Origin: Papilionanthe hookeriana x Papilionanthe teres
Taxonomy: Eukaryota; Streptophyta; Magnoliopsida; Asparagales; Orchidaceae
DNA: 64,000 nucleotides
Direction: 5' to 3'
Assembly (NCBI GenBank): GCA_022702705.1
Contig: CM040433.1
Location: 19,228,682-19,292,681, forward strand
Program-made: the position numbers and the translations under genes
Shown here: positions 45,449 to 56,792 of the stretch, piece after piece
Layout of the letters: the number at the start of each line of letters is the position of its first letter
How positions within the stretch are numbered: the first letter of the stretch is position 1
The notes under the pieces: generated by a model
The model's database searches: none
Told to the model about the DNA's origin: nothing
What the model saw: the letters and a program-made list of their open reading frames with translations, nothing else

Positions 45449-45897
45449 AGCCACTCACTTGCGCGCTGTTATGCCCTTAGAGTTCTCAACCAGTATTGGT
45501 TTCTCGGATGTGATAAGAGAAGGAAGAGGCCGGCGACTGAACCCAAAGATTGATTGCAGATTTCCGCAGAGGAAAAAGATAATACGATGGAGTTTCTTCT
45601 CTCTGTTTGTAAACTCCAACTATCCTTGTGTTGGCCAGGAGCCAGAGAAGGATTTGAAGTTTCCTATTTATTCGAGTTTAGTTGCTAATCCGGTGGGAGA
45701 GGTTGCTATTTCTTCGGAGCAGAAGGTTTATGATGTGGTCCTGAAGCAGGCGGCTCTTGTGGAGCAGCAGCTGAGGAAGAGGACCGCCCTGGAAGTGAAG
45801 ACCGACATGTTGATTCCCGGCACCCCTTACTTGTTGAAGGAAGCTTACGATCGATGTGGTGAAGTCTGTGCAGAGTATGCCAAGACCTTTTACTTGG
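45444..45897 (+). CDS. PSY: PSY exon 1
   Basis: Encodes the start Met, the transit peptide and the beginning of the squalene/phytoene synthase domain up to TFYLG. The last base is the first of a Gly codon; the donor is GTTAGT. The unspliced frame stops two codons later. Confidence 0.93.
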
Positions 45898-48800
45898 GTT
45901 AGTCCTTTTTCGTCTAATGTCTTTGCGGCTGTGGAAAGATGAAGGATATGGTCTTTATTCTCATTTATTTAATTGTGCTTTTGTACCAGGAACTCTGCTC
46001 ATGACACCGGAGAGGAGAAGAGCAATATGGGCAATCTATGGTACGTCTGATCGAAGTCCCATTTTTAGAAGCTCCGATCTAACTCCAAGTTCTATAATGG
46101 ATCTGTTTTGGTTGAATTTTTATTATTTTATTTCATTATATTCCATAACTACGGAAATAACATATAGATTGTGCTGAGAAAATGTGTTTTATTAGCTTAG
46201 TTAACCATGTTCCATTCTTGATCACCGCTCAACTCGATACACCCAAAAGCCACGTAAATTCTGTCTGCCTTTTAGAAGTAGATTGTTTTATGGAGCAATC
46301 AGGGTAATGAATAATGTTTTTGTGTAAGGGAGTGAACCACAAGCGTTGAAGTTGTACAACTTATATCAAAATTGAAGGTTGAGACCAAACCTAAAGTCTC
46401 GTGTGCCTTTATAATCTCCATCTTGGGAGAGCTCCACATCGGTCATTACTCTGCCTCAAACAAAAATCTTTCAACATCATCAAATTTCTTAGAAAATCCA
46501 CCCAACCACATGGGTACCCCACAGAATTTATTGTACCTGCGCCTTTCTCAAAGATTATAGAAATAAACTAAAATTCGTGGGAACCATAATATGCATGGAT
46601 TACTTAATCTCAACCTTTTCTTTTGGTTTTGATGTCAATTATTAGGAAGTGAACCAAAATGAGACAAAAGTGTAGCTTTTTTGACTTCTGAGGAAGAAGT
46701 GGCAATTAATTCCATAATAATAATAATAGTAATAAGTCTTTTCTTTAATGAATGAAATGCCTGTTGCTTTTTATATTATAAACATGTAATGAATTGGGAT
46801 TCATTCATTTGTATATTTGAATTTCAGAAATATTTATTCTCTAGTTTAAATACCTTACTTCAATCATTGCTATCAAATAACCGCACTGGCATTATTTTGT
46901 TTTGCTAGTATGGTGCCGGAGAACAGATGAGCTTGTGGATGGTCCCAATGCTTCCCATATCACTCCATCTGCCCTCGATCGGTGGGAGGCAAGACTGGAG
47001 GATCTGTTTGCTGGACGACCATATGACATGCTTGATGCTGCCCTCTCTGACACTGTTGCTAACTTCCCTGTCGACATCCAGGCTTGTTCCATCTACCGCG
47101 TCTTTGAGTATCTCATCTTTTTATATATTTTGTTTTGTAATTTTATTGTAATTTACAGCCATTCAAAGACATGATTGAAGGAATGAGATTGGACTTGAAG
47201 AAATCAAGATACAATAATTTTGATGAGCTCTATCTCTATTGTTACTATGTTGCTGGCACTGTAGGATTGATGAGTGTTCCAGTGATGGGCATTGATCCAG
47301 AATCTCATGCAACAACTGAGAGTGTCTACAATGCTGCATTGGCTCTAGGAATTGCAAACCAGCTTACAAACATTCTCAGGGACGTGGGTGAGGAGTAAGT
47401 ACTATACGTCTTTTAATCTATTAGTAAATTAAATGGTTATTAATCTGGATTAATTTATTGTGTGAGCTAAATTTTTTATGTTGAATTGCTGGCAGTTACT
47501 GCAGCACGTAAAAGAACAAGTTTTTTCTCTGAAAACAAATTGGAAGTTGGGTTGTAACAATTTCTGAATAAAATAGGCTGAATGCCTTTTACCTTTGCTT
47601 TGATTCAAATAAATAATAATCTGTACAATAATTTTAGGTAAATAACATGTACAATTTACAAGAGAAGTAATTTAGGAGAGAAAAATTGGAAGCAATTTAA
47701 ATAACAAACTTAAATAAGGAACTCCTAATTATTGAAAACTCCTAATTACAGGAGACTCCTAATTATAGAGAACTTTTAATTCTAGCTGCCTGATTTCTAT
47801 CATTCTTGATTGATATCCTCCCTCAAATTGATGTTGACTGATCAAGAAACATCAATTTGTCAATAAGAAACTGATGGCACTGCCGAGAAAGAGTCTTAGT
47901 AAATATATCAGCCGTTTGAAGATCAAAAAAGATACGAGGAAGAGAAATAACACTATTAATATAAACTTCTTTAATAGAATGTCTTTTTTATTTTGTCTTT
48001 AATAGAATCTGGATTAATAAACTTCAATGTATTTTGTGCGCTCATTAAAGACATGATTAGCAGTAATCTGAATTGCACTAGTATTATCTGCATAAAGAGA
48101 AGTTGACTCAAGTTGAGGAAAACCAAGCTCAACTAACAAACCCTGAAGCTAAATGATCTCAGAATAAGCAGAGGACATATCACGATATTTAGACTCAGTA
48201 AAAGACTTAGACGCTCGATCTTGTTTATTACTCTTCCAAGAAATTAAAAAGTTGTTGAGAAACATACACCAACCAGTAATAGATCGACATGCATCAGAAC
48301 AACTAGCCCAATCAGCATCACTATACGTTGTTAAGCGAATAAGAGACTTCGCAGAGAAGAACAAACCACAATAAAAAGTACCTTTCAAATACCTAACAAT
48401 ACGCCAAACTGTAGCTAAATGAAGATGTGTAGGTGCCTGCATAAATTGACTAACTTGTTGCACAATTAATAAAATATCAAGATGTGTAATAGTCAGGTAA
48501 TTGAGACTCCAACAACTTGTCGATACGGAGATGGATCAGATAGAAAGTCAGCATTATTGCATTGATATTTAATATTCACTTCCGAAGGAGTAGCAACAGG
48601 ACGACCCTCTTGGAGGCCAGCCAAAGAAATTAGTTCCTTAGTATAATTATGCTTATGAAGAAAAATACAAGCGGGAAAAGAGTAAACCTCAAGACCTAAG
48701 AAATAGGCCAAAGACCCCAAAACCTTCATATGAAAAGAACCCCAAAGATGCTCCTATAACTGAGACATCAATTGAGTATCAGATCCTGTGATGACAATAT

Positions 48801-51800
48801 CATCAACATACACTTATAACAAAATAATTTCCTTGTCAGTCTTGCAAAGAAATAATGAAAAATCATATTGGTTTCGAATAAAAGAGAAGCTAAGAAGAGT
48901 ATTGCGAAACTTTTCTAACCAAGCCCTGGAGTCTGTTTCAACCCGTATATAGACTGTTTGAGTTTACAAATATCATGTGGGTGTAGAAAACAAGCCTTGA
49001 GGAGTCATATAGATATCTCTCTTGAAGTCCCTATGCAAAAATACATTTTTAACATCCATCTGTCGTAAGAACCAGCTTTTAGATGCTGCAATAGATAGAA
49101 CAAGTTGGACAGTTGTTATCTTAGCCACATGTGCAAAAGTCTCTTCATAATCAATCTTATATTCCTGTCAATTGCTAAGAGCTATCAATCTTGCATTGTA
49201 TCTGTCAAGGGAACGATCAGATTGGAGCTTAAGAGAATAAACCCATTTACATGCAATGAGTTTATCACCTACAAGGCATGAAACAATATCCCAAGGCTAA
49301 TTGTCTTGAAGTACTTGAACTTCTTGCAAGACTTTTATCTAACAAGTATGTTCAACAACCTAAGAATAAGAGGTAGGAACTGTCGCATTAGTTAAAATTT
49401 CAGAATAGCCATATCTATCCAGAAGATGAATGTGTCAAGTTGATCGTCAAAGAATCATTTGAGCATTTTCAGGAGCAGAGTAAGGAAGGATTAGAGATGA
49501 AGAGGGTAGACGTCGTGTGTAGACAAGGCCAGACTTGAACGGTTTATCAAACGAAGTATCATCAGAGTGAGGAAGTACAGCTGTATCAGATGTCGAAAGA
49601 TGATGCTAAAAATAGTATTCATGTTCAAAGAAAATCACATCTCGAGAGATACGTCATCATTTATTAATCGAATCATAACACCCAAAACCTTTATGATTAG
49701 GACTATAACTCATAAAGGTACATCGAACATTCTGGGCTGCCAACTTATGACGTTCATGAGCAGATAAATGAACAAAACAAACACATCTGAAAGTATGTAG
49801 CATATGATATATAGGATGTTTACCAAAAATTTGATAGAAGAGAGAATCAAACTTCAATTGTTGAGATGGTAAATGATTAATCAGATAAAATGCAGTAGAT
49901 AAAGCTTTAGTCCAAAACTTAGCTGAAACAAAAAATTCTAACAACAATGTGAGCACCATGTCTAACAGATGTCGATTCTTTCATTCGACAATTCCATTTT
50001 GCTGAGGTGTATAAAAACATGAACGTTGTGAAACAATATCCTTGTTATGGAGAAATGCTTGAAACTCATGGGACATATTCACCACCATTGTCAGACCGTA
50101 TGGTTTTAATACAAGTGGAAAATTGAGTTTCAATATAAGTCACAAATGTTTGAAACACGATAAACACTTCTACTTTGTAATGCAAAAATTAGATATATGT
50201 GAATCGATTGTAATCGTCAATAAATGTCACAAAATATTTATACTGAGCATGTGAAATAGCTAGTGTAATTCCCCAAATATCACCATGAATAATGTCAAAA
50301 CTTTTATTGGCATGACTATCCAAAAATGAAAAATGCAATTTCTTACTATTGCTCAGTTTACAAGAAGAACAATCAACTAATAAACTTTCATCTGTAGAAC
50401 TAAAAACACCACTTTGCAACAAATGATTCCAAACAATATTGTTTGGATGACCTAATCGTCTATGCCAGATGCCAGCCTTATTTCAACAACTGAAGAAACT
50501 AATGACAAAGTTCGAGGAACTGTAAGTTGTAATGAAATAATCTACCCACTTTAGGCCCCTTCGTTATTACCTTCCCCGTTACCTGATCATGTACAATACA
50601 GCCATCACGAGAAATATGTACATCACAGTTGTTGTCCACCATTTAGCTAACAAAAAGTAAGCTAGTAGATAATTTAGGAGAAACTAAGACATGTCGGAAG
50701 AATGAGCTAATATCACCAACTATTGTAATTGAAATATTATTTCCATCAGCAACCTGAATATGTTGAGTATCAGTATACGGGCATAGATTATGCAATAAAT
50801 TAGATGTGTCAATCACATGATTTGTTGCGCAGGAATCAACAAACCAAGGAGAAGAAATATGAGTAATAATCTTATTTTTTCCTTGAGGACCAAGAGTAGA
50901 AAAGGCAGAGAGAATCATCTGTTGAACCATATCTGGTGTGAGAAATGATTGATTATTGCCAGCAACTGTGGATGTCGAACTAGGATTGTGAGAGTCAGAT
51001 ATTGCAGCATAAAATGCTCGTAGTTTGCGGTTTTGAGACCGTGTTGGACACTCCTTAATAATGTTCTTTTTTCTTGCAATAATTACAGAACTTTTTATTA
51101 CAATGATGGACAATATGACCAGATTCTTTGCAGCTTTAACACTGCACTGTTTCTTTTATTAGGATTTGAGAAGCATATGCAACATTAACTATTTTAGATG
51201 ATTCACCAGCTACACTGATAGTCGCTAGTGTTTGTTCTTCGCGCAATAGTTTACTAAAACATACATCCAAAGAAGGAACCAGATCTCTATTCAGCAACCC
51301 ATCGCAAGCAGTTTCAAATTCAGGTTTGAGTTTCATAAAAAACCTATCACGATGATTCACTTCATGAATAGCCTGAAGATCAGCTAAATTCTCCTTTGAC
51401 ACCTTAGCATAGATAATAACAGAATATTCGCTCCATAAATTTTGCAAGCCATAATAATATTGTTCAATTGAGAGATTAAATTGACTATAATTATTCATAT
51501 CAAGTTCAAATTGAAAGTATCTTGCAATATTATCTTGATTGTAGACATGCTTCAAGTATTCCCTATTTTCTTTAGTGTGCCAAAGGATCATAAATTGTTC
51601 ATCATATAAACTACAATAGATCCCAAAATCGAAGAAATGATCTGAGCATCATTTGCCTCCCGTTTACCAACATCTTTCTGCCTTGTGGGTGATAGAGAAG
51701 ACTTATCAATATGACCCTAAAGCTCATTCCCTCTCAAAAACACTGAATTTCCCATGCTGCATAATTCTATCCCGTAAATCTGATAGCTAAAATTTCATGT

Positions 51801-53783
51801 ATCTTCTCAGAAGACATTCTAAACAGAATTGTCACTCACAAGTTGATTATCAAGAAAGTTTTTGAAGAAAGTAATCAACCTAAAACCAAAGAAAACTGAG
51901 TTCTACGTTCTGCGAGTAAAGAACGCAGTTCTGCGAGACTAGTAAATGCTAGGGCAGAAAACTGGCTCGGATTGCATGGCATTGGGAGCGACCTAAAGAA
52001 GAGATCGGGAAGAAGATTGCACAGAAGGAGAGGCGAGCGGCTTCAGCGACTTCGTGTGGTAAGGAAGATCGCAGTAGGGATAAGAAGGCTTGGCACAGTG
52101 AGGAAGGGTTGCGTTACAGGGAGGATGCAAGGCTTCAACAAGTCGAATCCCAAGTGAGGGAAGGGAAGATCGATTGATTTGTGCGCACTGGGAAGGGAAA
52201 CTCGATGAAACCAGCGAAGGCTAGGGTAGAGAGAGAAGAGTGGCGACGTTCTCTACGTGCGGGATAGAGGGATTGAGTCGCGGTAACTAGGGATGAGTTT
52301 CCAGCTGCAAGAAGAGAAGTCCGACGAGGGATCTTGGGTACGGCCAATGGCTCTGATACTATAACAATTTTTGAGAAAGTAGGCTGAATGCCTTTTTCTT
52401 TTGCTTTCATCCAATAAATAATAATTTGAACAATCTATTTTAGGTAACCTAATATATACAATTAACAGGAGAGGTAAATGAGGAGAGAAAAATTGGAAGC
52501 AATTTTAAGAAGGAACTTAAATAAGAAAACTCATAATTGTAGCTGTTTGATTTCTATCATTTTTGATTGATAGGTTGTTGCTACTTCTATTATGTCAGGC
52601 TGTTCATCTTTCCCATAGACTTTGTTAGGCTTGAAAAAACTGACGTAGAGGAAATCAAAGGAATGGAAATTGAAAATGGTAAAGGAATTGAATTGAACAT
52701 TGTTTTTACATTTTTTTTTGGTTTAGGGGAAATTGAGTGAAAATTATTTTTTACTTTTTATTTGTCTGACAAAATGAGTTTTTTTGCCTATGCGGAGGAT
52801 ATATATTAGTCGAAGTAACAAAGTCTTAAAATTTTCATCTAATTCTCTGTAGGACTGAATAGAAAATTAATAATGGAAAATTAATTTATTCAGTTTTCTG
52901 GTTAAATCTTATTATCAAAAAATTACACCTGAAGTTTTGTTTATGAAGCAAGATATATTTACATTCTCTTTGATTGCCTCAAAATAAACATACCAGTAAG
53001 GTAAAGTTGTGAAAAACTATTTTACTCATACAAGATATTTCCTGAGAATTCTGTCAATTTGCCCATGTATAAGTAGTCTTATTTTCACTCGAATACCTTA
53101 TTCCTGGTGAAATATATTATCTTTGAATGTGTGGAAGACTAAAAGTCCCAAGCCAGATATGAGGAGCTTGGAAATAATGTGAGATATAAGCACATAAGCA
53201 ACTAATTTCATAGAAATTTAAATGTGAATCTACTTGGAGAGTTGACCACTGCTGCAAAGTAAATACAATCATTCAACATCAAATAAAATTAGATTCATAT
53301 CTTTTCTAATTATCATGATAACTACACCTTCGGCAGCTACCCCCCATTTAATTCACTTTGGATTGTTGGGGACAATCTAGGATTAAATTTTCAAATACCA
53401 GTGGTAGATATATCTCATCCATCCAAAGGGATTGATTGGCAGTGATCGATAGTTATATTGTGATAATTGAGAGTACTTGAATTCAATAAAACACAAGAAA
53501 ACTTCTCATATGCTGTTTATAGCATGTTTGCCATTACCGATAAGAAAGGTGAATTTTCATTGTTACTCGGGTGTTGTTTGTATTGTTCAGTGCAAGAAGA
53601 GGGAGGGTGTATCTTCCACAGGATGAGCTTGCCCAGGCTGGGCTTTCAGATGAGGATATATTTAATGGGAAGGTAACTGATAGATGGGGAAATTTCATGA
53701 AAAATCAAATTGCAAGGGCACGGATGTTCTTCCAAGAAGCAGAGAAGGGGGTCACAGAGCTTCATCAAGCTAGTAGGTGGCCG
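45444..53783 (+). CDS. PSY: Phytoene synthase, chloroplast (exons 1-5 of a split gene, 3' end outside window)
   Basis: Joins two geranylgeranyl diphosphates head to head to give phytoene, the first committed and usually rate-limiting step of carotenoid synthesis in plastids. Exons 45444-45897, 45990-46040, 46909-47081, 47159-47394 and 53591-53783 splice to 369 codons without a frame break; the family is about 410-440 residues, so the final exon is missing and must lie beyond 64000. Residues 1 to about 70 are a Ser/Arg-rich, acid-poor transit peptide. YAKTFYLG is at 145-152, the first Asp-rich motif DELVD at 175-179 and the second DVGED at 301-305; both bind the Mg-diphosphates. All expected catalytic strings are intact, so the gene is probably active. 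The ATG at 45444 is the first in frame after a stop-containing leader. Confidence 0.95.
45990..46040 (+). CDS. PSY: PSY exon 2 (51 bp)
   Basis: A small exon encoding TLLMTPERRRAIWAIY after completing the split Gly codon. Acceptor TTGTACCAG, donor GTACGT. Its size matches the small second exon of other plant PSY genes. Confidence 0.9.
46909..47081 (+). CDS. PSY: PSY exon 3
   Basis: Acceptor TTTTGCTAG. Encodes VWCRRTDELVDGPNASH and onward to FPVDIQ. It holds the first Asp-rich motif (DELVD). It ends at CAG followed by GCTTGT, a GC donor instead of GT. Confidence 0.88.
47082..47158 (+). other. PSY: PSY intron 3 with GC-AG borders
   Basis: 77 bases from GCTTGT to TTTACAG. The flanks join VDIQ to PFKDMIEG, the expected protein sequence, with no codon split. 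No GT donor nearby keeps the frame: the nearest GT (47085) would add four bases. Confidence 0.85.
47159..47394 (+). CDS. PSY: PSY exon 4
   Basis: Encodes PFKDMIEGMR through YCYYVAGTVGLMSVPVMG to NQLTNILRDVGE plus the first two bases of the last Asp codon of the second Asp-rich motif. Donor GTAAGT. Confidence 0.93.
47555..47815 (-). repeat. Copia 3' LTR (261 bp)
   Basis: Matches 52362-52572. Flanked on the outside by GGTTG (47550-47554). Longer than its partner because a CTCCTAATTA-like unit is present several times (47715-47785). Ends are TATCAA...TTGTTA in element sense, not the usual TG...CA. Confidence 0.88.
47816..47828 (-). promoter_or_regulatory. Copia polypurine tract
   Basis: In element sense TTTGAGGGAGGA directly before the 3' LTR; primes plus-strand DNA synthesis. 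Confidence 0.75.
48149..48463 (-). pseudogene. Copia RNase H
   Basis: 105 codons open. Contains IVRYLKGTFYCGLFF, YSDADWASCSDACRSITGW and WKSNKQDRASKSFTESKYR, hallmark copia RNase H strings, with YSDADWA holding a catalytic Asp. Confidence 0.9.
48493..49350 (-). pseudogene. Copia reverse transcriptase
   Basis: From the 5' side in sense: QMDVKNAFLH and IYMTPQG (about 49005-49075), VYVDDIVITGS at 48781-48813 (catalytic YVDD), then SLAYFLGLEV and IFLHKHNYTKELI in the open stretch 48493-48729. Several stops and frame shifts, for example one codon before VYVDD. Confidence 0.88.
49657..50430 (-). pseudogene. Copia integrase
   Basis: Pieces in sense order: LLVDCSSCKLSNSKKLHF (GAG-pre-integrase type zinc finger end), DIIHGDIWG, KYFVTFIDDYNRFTY (catalytic core start) at 50189-50422, and FWTKALSTAFYLINHLPS, NVRCTFMSYSPNHKGF at 49657-49959. 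Stops lie between them. Confidence 0.88.
50643..50910 (-). pseudogene. Copia protease
   Basis: WFVDSCATNHV at about 50815-50850 matches the copia active site (usual Asp-Ser-Gly; here Asp-Ser-Cys), followed by VADGN and LLFVS. The Gly to Cys change would probably inactivate it. Confidence 0.8.
51060..51150 (-). pseudogene. Copia gag zinc knuckles
   Basis: In sense C-stop-S-C-K-E-S-G-H-I-V-H-H-C then CNYCKKKEH, two CCHC fingers of which the first has a stop codon and the second is broken by a frameshift. Confidence 0.75.
51136..51850 (-). pseudogene. Copia gag
   Basis: Open part 51136-51591 (151 codons) contains IEQYYYGLQNLWSEY and FFMKLKPEFE, typical of copia-type gag (UBN2-like). The N-terminal part upstream to about 51850 is frameshifted. 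Confidence 0.8.
52346..52361 (-). promoter_or_regulatory. Copia primer-binding site (initiator tRNA-Met)
   Basis: In sense AGTATCAGAGCCA directly after the 5' LTR, matching the complement of the plant initiator tRNA-Met 3' end (TGGTATCAGAGCC) with one change. Confidence 0.85.
52362..52572 (-). repeat. Copia 5' LTR (211 bp)
   Basis: Same ends as the 47555 copy and followed outside by GGTTG (52573-52577). Confidence 0.88.
53591..53783 (+). CDS. PSY: PSY exon 5
   Basis: Acceptor TATTGTTCAG. Completes the Asp codon of DVGED, then encodes ARRGRVYLPQDEL, VTDRWGNFMKNQIARARMFF and ELHQASRWP. Donor GTAAGA after a whole codon. The next exon should start with VWASLL-like sequence. Confidence 0.93.
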
Positions 53784-54177
53784 GTAAGACTGCAAACTTA
53801 ATGTGTTTTTTTTTTCCGACTTTATTTCTTTTCTTTGCAAAATATTCTAATTTTAAATATTGATACATGTACCGTATTCAATTTATGCATGTAGCTCCTT
53901 AGAAAGTTTTATGTGTTGTACTTATGTAATACACACAGCTTCAAATTATTAAAAAAACTTACAGTTGCATTGCCAAAAGTATAAAATATAACTAAATGCT
54001 ATGACAATATTTTACATATTATATTTAATATTTCATAAAATGTACTATTATCGGAAAAAATTTTATTTCTAGATATTAGAATCCATTTTCTAGCTTTAAA
54101 TCGTTAGCCACTTGTATATTGACAGTAAACCCTTCAGCAAAAGGCAAAGATTTGAATCATTGCAAAAGAATAATAAT

Positions 54178-54275
54178 AATTATAATAGAAGTAGAAGCAG
54201 TACTAGTAATATATATATATATATATCTATATATATATATTACTAGTACTGCTTCTACTTCTATTATTATTATAT
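54178..54275. repeat. Near-perfect palindrome with AT core
   Basis: AATAGAAGTAGAAGCAGTAC starting at 54184 is followed by TAGTAAT, an AT run, and the exact reverse complement ending at 54266. Arms of about 40 bases pair without a mismatch. It could extrude as a cruciform or form a hairpin in the pre-mRNA. Confidence 0.9.
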
Positions 54276-55200
54276 ATATTCCGCCAAAATAGAAATTTCA
54301 TAAATGAAGCAAAAAGATACAAATGTTTTAGTGAGTGGGTTCTAGGAACCCACTCACAAGGCATGCAAAACTCGAAAAAGATAATGACCAAAATGTACAA
54401 GTATACTCCAAAAAAATAACCAATACAAATTTCCCAAAAGCAAAGCAAAACTACCAGCAAAAACTCAGAAAAAATTGTAAGGTCAGGATAACACCTCGTA
54501 TACACTTAGATTCAACTAGGAGTAGAGGAGGTCAATCATGATTGGAGCATGTGCCACTCCCCCTCCCCCTGGTTCTAGGAATGGAATTCAACTACAACTA
54601 TGAAGGGGGCTTCCACCCGAGATGATCAAACTGTCATCCTGTAGATTCTGGAGGTAAGACATTCCTTTTTTCTTCTTCTTGGATTTATAAACTTGTCATT
54701 CATGTTCCACTTGTTGATCTAGCTGATCATTTATTAGAATTTCAGTGGAGAGCTCACTTTGATCTTGGCATTCCTCCAATGCATGGGTACCTTCACCATT
54801 GGCAATAGGTGGTGCCAATTTATTTGGGTGAATTTCTAATGCAACCAAATGAGAGGGATTAGGGGTCTCGGTAGGCTTGCATAAAGGTGGGTTCTCATCA
54901 GGTTCACATAGATAAATATCAGGCTATGTAGGAATGTTTCCATTATGAGGAATGTGGACATCAAACAACTCATCTCTCTGGTTAAACATTTATATTGCAA
55001 AGAATCCTGAGCATCATGGCATGACAAAACACATTGAGATTGGTAGACATTTTATCTCTAAAAAGGTCAGTTGTGCTATTATTCACGTAATCTGCATTCC
55101 AATTCATCTGTAAGTCAGTGTTTTCACTAAATCCCCAACTCTTGGCAGCTTCCATGTTTGAATATCAACCTGGATCTTTACAACAATTATGACCCATCTT

Positions 55201-56792
55201 GCGGGGGAGTGTGAAATTATGTTCTTGTTAAATTGGCCAGACCTAAGTATTTAGGTGATTTGGGAGTTTTTTGGCTTACGAAACTCTTTAATATTATTTT
55301 AAAAACTAAAGTGATGCCTGTGGAGTGGAGGAAGAGTATTTTGGTCCCCATTTTTAAGGATAAAAGGGATGCACAAGAGTGTGCATATTATAGAGTAAAT
55401 AAGTTGATGTGTCATACTTTAAAATTATGGGAGAGGGTAATTGAAGATAGGTTAAGACGTATTATTAAGGTTTCTCTTAATCAATTTGGATTTATGCCTG
55501 GCAGGTCTACCATGGAAGCTATACATTTATTGATAGGTTTGATGGAGAAGCTCAGAGATAATAAGGAGGATTTACATTTGTTTTTTATTGATTTAGAAAA
55601 AGCTTACGATAAGGTTCCTAGAGATATCCTTGGAGAGTTCTTGAGAAGAAAGGTGTTGATATGGCATACATTCAATTCATTAAAGAGATGAATACTAGAG
55701 CTGTTACTTGTGTTCGAACTAAAGGAGGATTGACCAAAATATTTTTCTATTTCTATTGGATTACATTAGGGATCAGCTTTAAGCCCATATCTTTTTGCTT
55801 TAGTTATAGATGGTCTTGCTTACAAGAGGACTTACCTTGGTGTATCTTTTTGCTGTTGATGTCTTTCTTGTGGATACGACGAGAGAATAAGCCCAGGAAA
55901 AATTTGAAGTATGGAGGTTTATATTGTAGACTAAATGCCTTCATCTGAGTAGAATTAAAACTGAATACATGGAATGTAATTTTAGTAGTAGCTCTAGTGA
56001 CAGAAGTGTAACTTTGGGTGATTAAATTATTAAAAAGTGTGATCGATTTAGATATCTCGGGTCTATTGTTCAAAGCGAAGGTGATATAGATGGAGATGTT
56101 AATAGTAAAACTCAAGTTGGTTGGTTGAAGTGGAGGAATGTTTCGGGCCTTTTGTGTGATAGAAAAGTACCGCTTGTATTGAAAGGAAAATTTTATAAGA
56201 TGGCGGTGAGACTTGCAATTCACTGTGGCGCTGAATGTTGGCCTTTAATAGAGAAGCATGATACTAAGTTAAGTGTTGTCGAGATGAGAATGATTAGATG
56301 GATGCGTGGCTTTACACCTAGAGATAAAATGTGAAATGAATATATCCGTGATGGGGTTGGTGTAGCTCCAGTGACGGACAAAATTAGAGAGTCATCTTAG
56401 ATGGTTTGGTTACATTAAACATCGACTATCTGATGATCCGATTAGGAGAGTAGATATTTTAGATTCGACTTATGTTAAGAAAGGCAGAGGTATACTTAGG
56501 AAGACTTGGGTTGATTGTATAAAAAATGATTTTAATTTATTAGAATTACATGAAAATACGACATTAAATAGGACACAATGGAGAAAAAGGATTCATGTAG
56601 CTGACCCCACTTGGTGGGATTAAGGATTTATTGTTGTTGTTGTTGTATGTCTTTTCTTTATTTTTTGTTTTATATTTGTTAAGTTATAATAGCCTTAGTT
56701 ATGTTTGTTCTAGACATTTCCTATATAATAAGGACAAAGATTGTAATTTGAAGATGATGAAATAAGATAATATAATTTCTCATCTTTTTACA
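55201..56792 (+). mobile_element. Copia-like LTR remnant split by a LINE
   Basis: GCGGGGGAG (55201-55209) looks like a polypurine tract and is followed by TGTGAAATTATG, an LTR-like start. After the LINE (55250-56646) comes CTATATAATAAGGAC and GATGATGAAATAAG, the look of a copia LTR TATA and R region, ending CATCTTTTTACA at 56792. No partner LTR identified; 54540-55200 could be its internal 3' part, which I could not verify. Confidence 0.4.
55250..56646 (+). mobile_element. RTE-like LINE, 5'-truncated, sense copy in PSY intron 5
   Basis: The frame 55233-55691 holds LINE reverse transcriptase blocks: WRKSILVPIFKDK, NQFGFMPGRSTMEAI and FFIDLEKAYDKVPR. Frameshifts follow; the catalytic FADD position (55845-55860) reads Ala-Val-Asp-Val, so the motif is lost. 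C-terminal pieces 56125-56334 (GAECWPL, MRMIRWMRGFTPRDKM). The 3' end is a TTG repeat at 56627-56646. Same family as 10112-10421 and 59333-61840. Non-functional. Confidence 0.88.

Larger units (their letters stand above)
47555..52572 (-). mobile_element. Ty1-copia retrotransposon, complete but dead, in PSY intron 4
   Basis: Element sense is opposite to PSY. It has two LTRs, a target duplication GGTTG (47550-47554 and 52573-52577), a polypurine tract, a primer site for initiator tRNA-Met, and in copia order gag, zinc knuckles, protease, integrase, RT and RNase H. Every coding part carries stops or frameshifts, so it cannot move by itself. Five-base duplication and paired LTRs show a single insertion into the intron. 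Confidence 0.92.
47395..53590 (+). other. PSY: PSY intron 4 (6,196 bp) with copia insertion
   Basis: Runs from GTAAGT to TTGTTCAG. About 5.0 kb of it is an antisense copia element (47555-52572). Without the element and one copy of its duplication the intron would be near 1.2 kb. The remainder (52578-53590) is A/T-rich with no other feature. Confidence 0.9.

Noticed and set aside
45917..46177. 86-codon frame covering PSY exon 2
   Set aside because: Only 45990-46040 is exon; the rest is intron read-through.
52135..52410. 91-codon open frame on the minus strand over the copia leader
   Set aside because: Crosses the primer site and the LTR border; no domain.
54227..54505. 92-codon hydrophobic frame on the minus strand
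   Set aside because: Begins within the palindrome, no homologue recognised, A/T-driven composition.
55804..56223. 139-codon frame on the minus strand
   Set aside because: Antisense shadow of the LINE.
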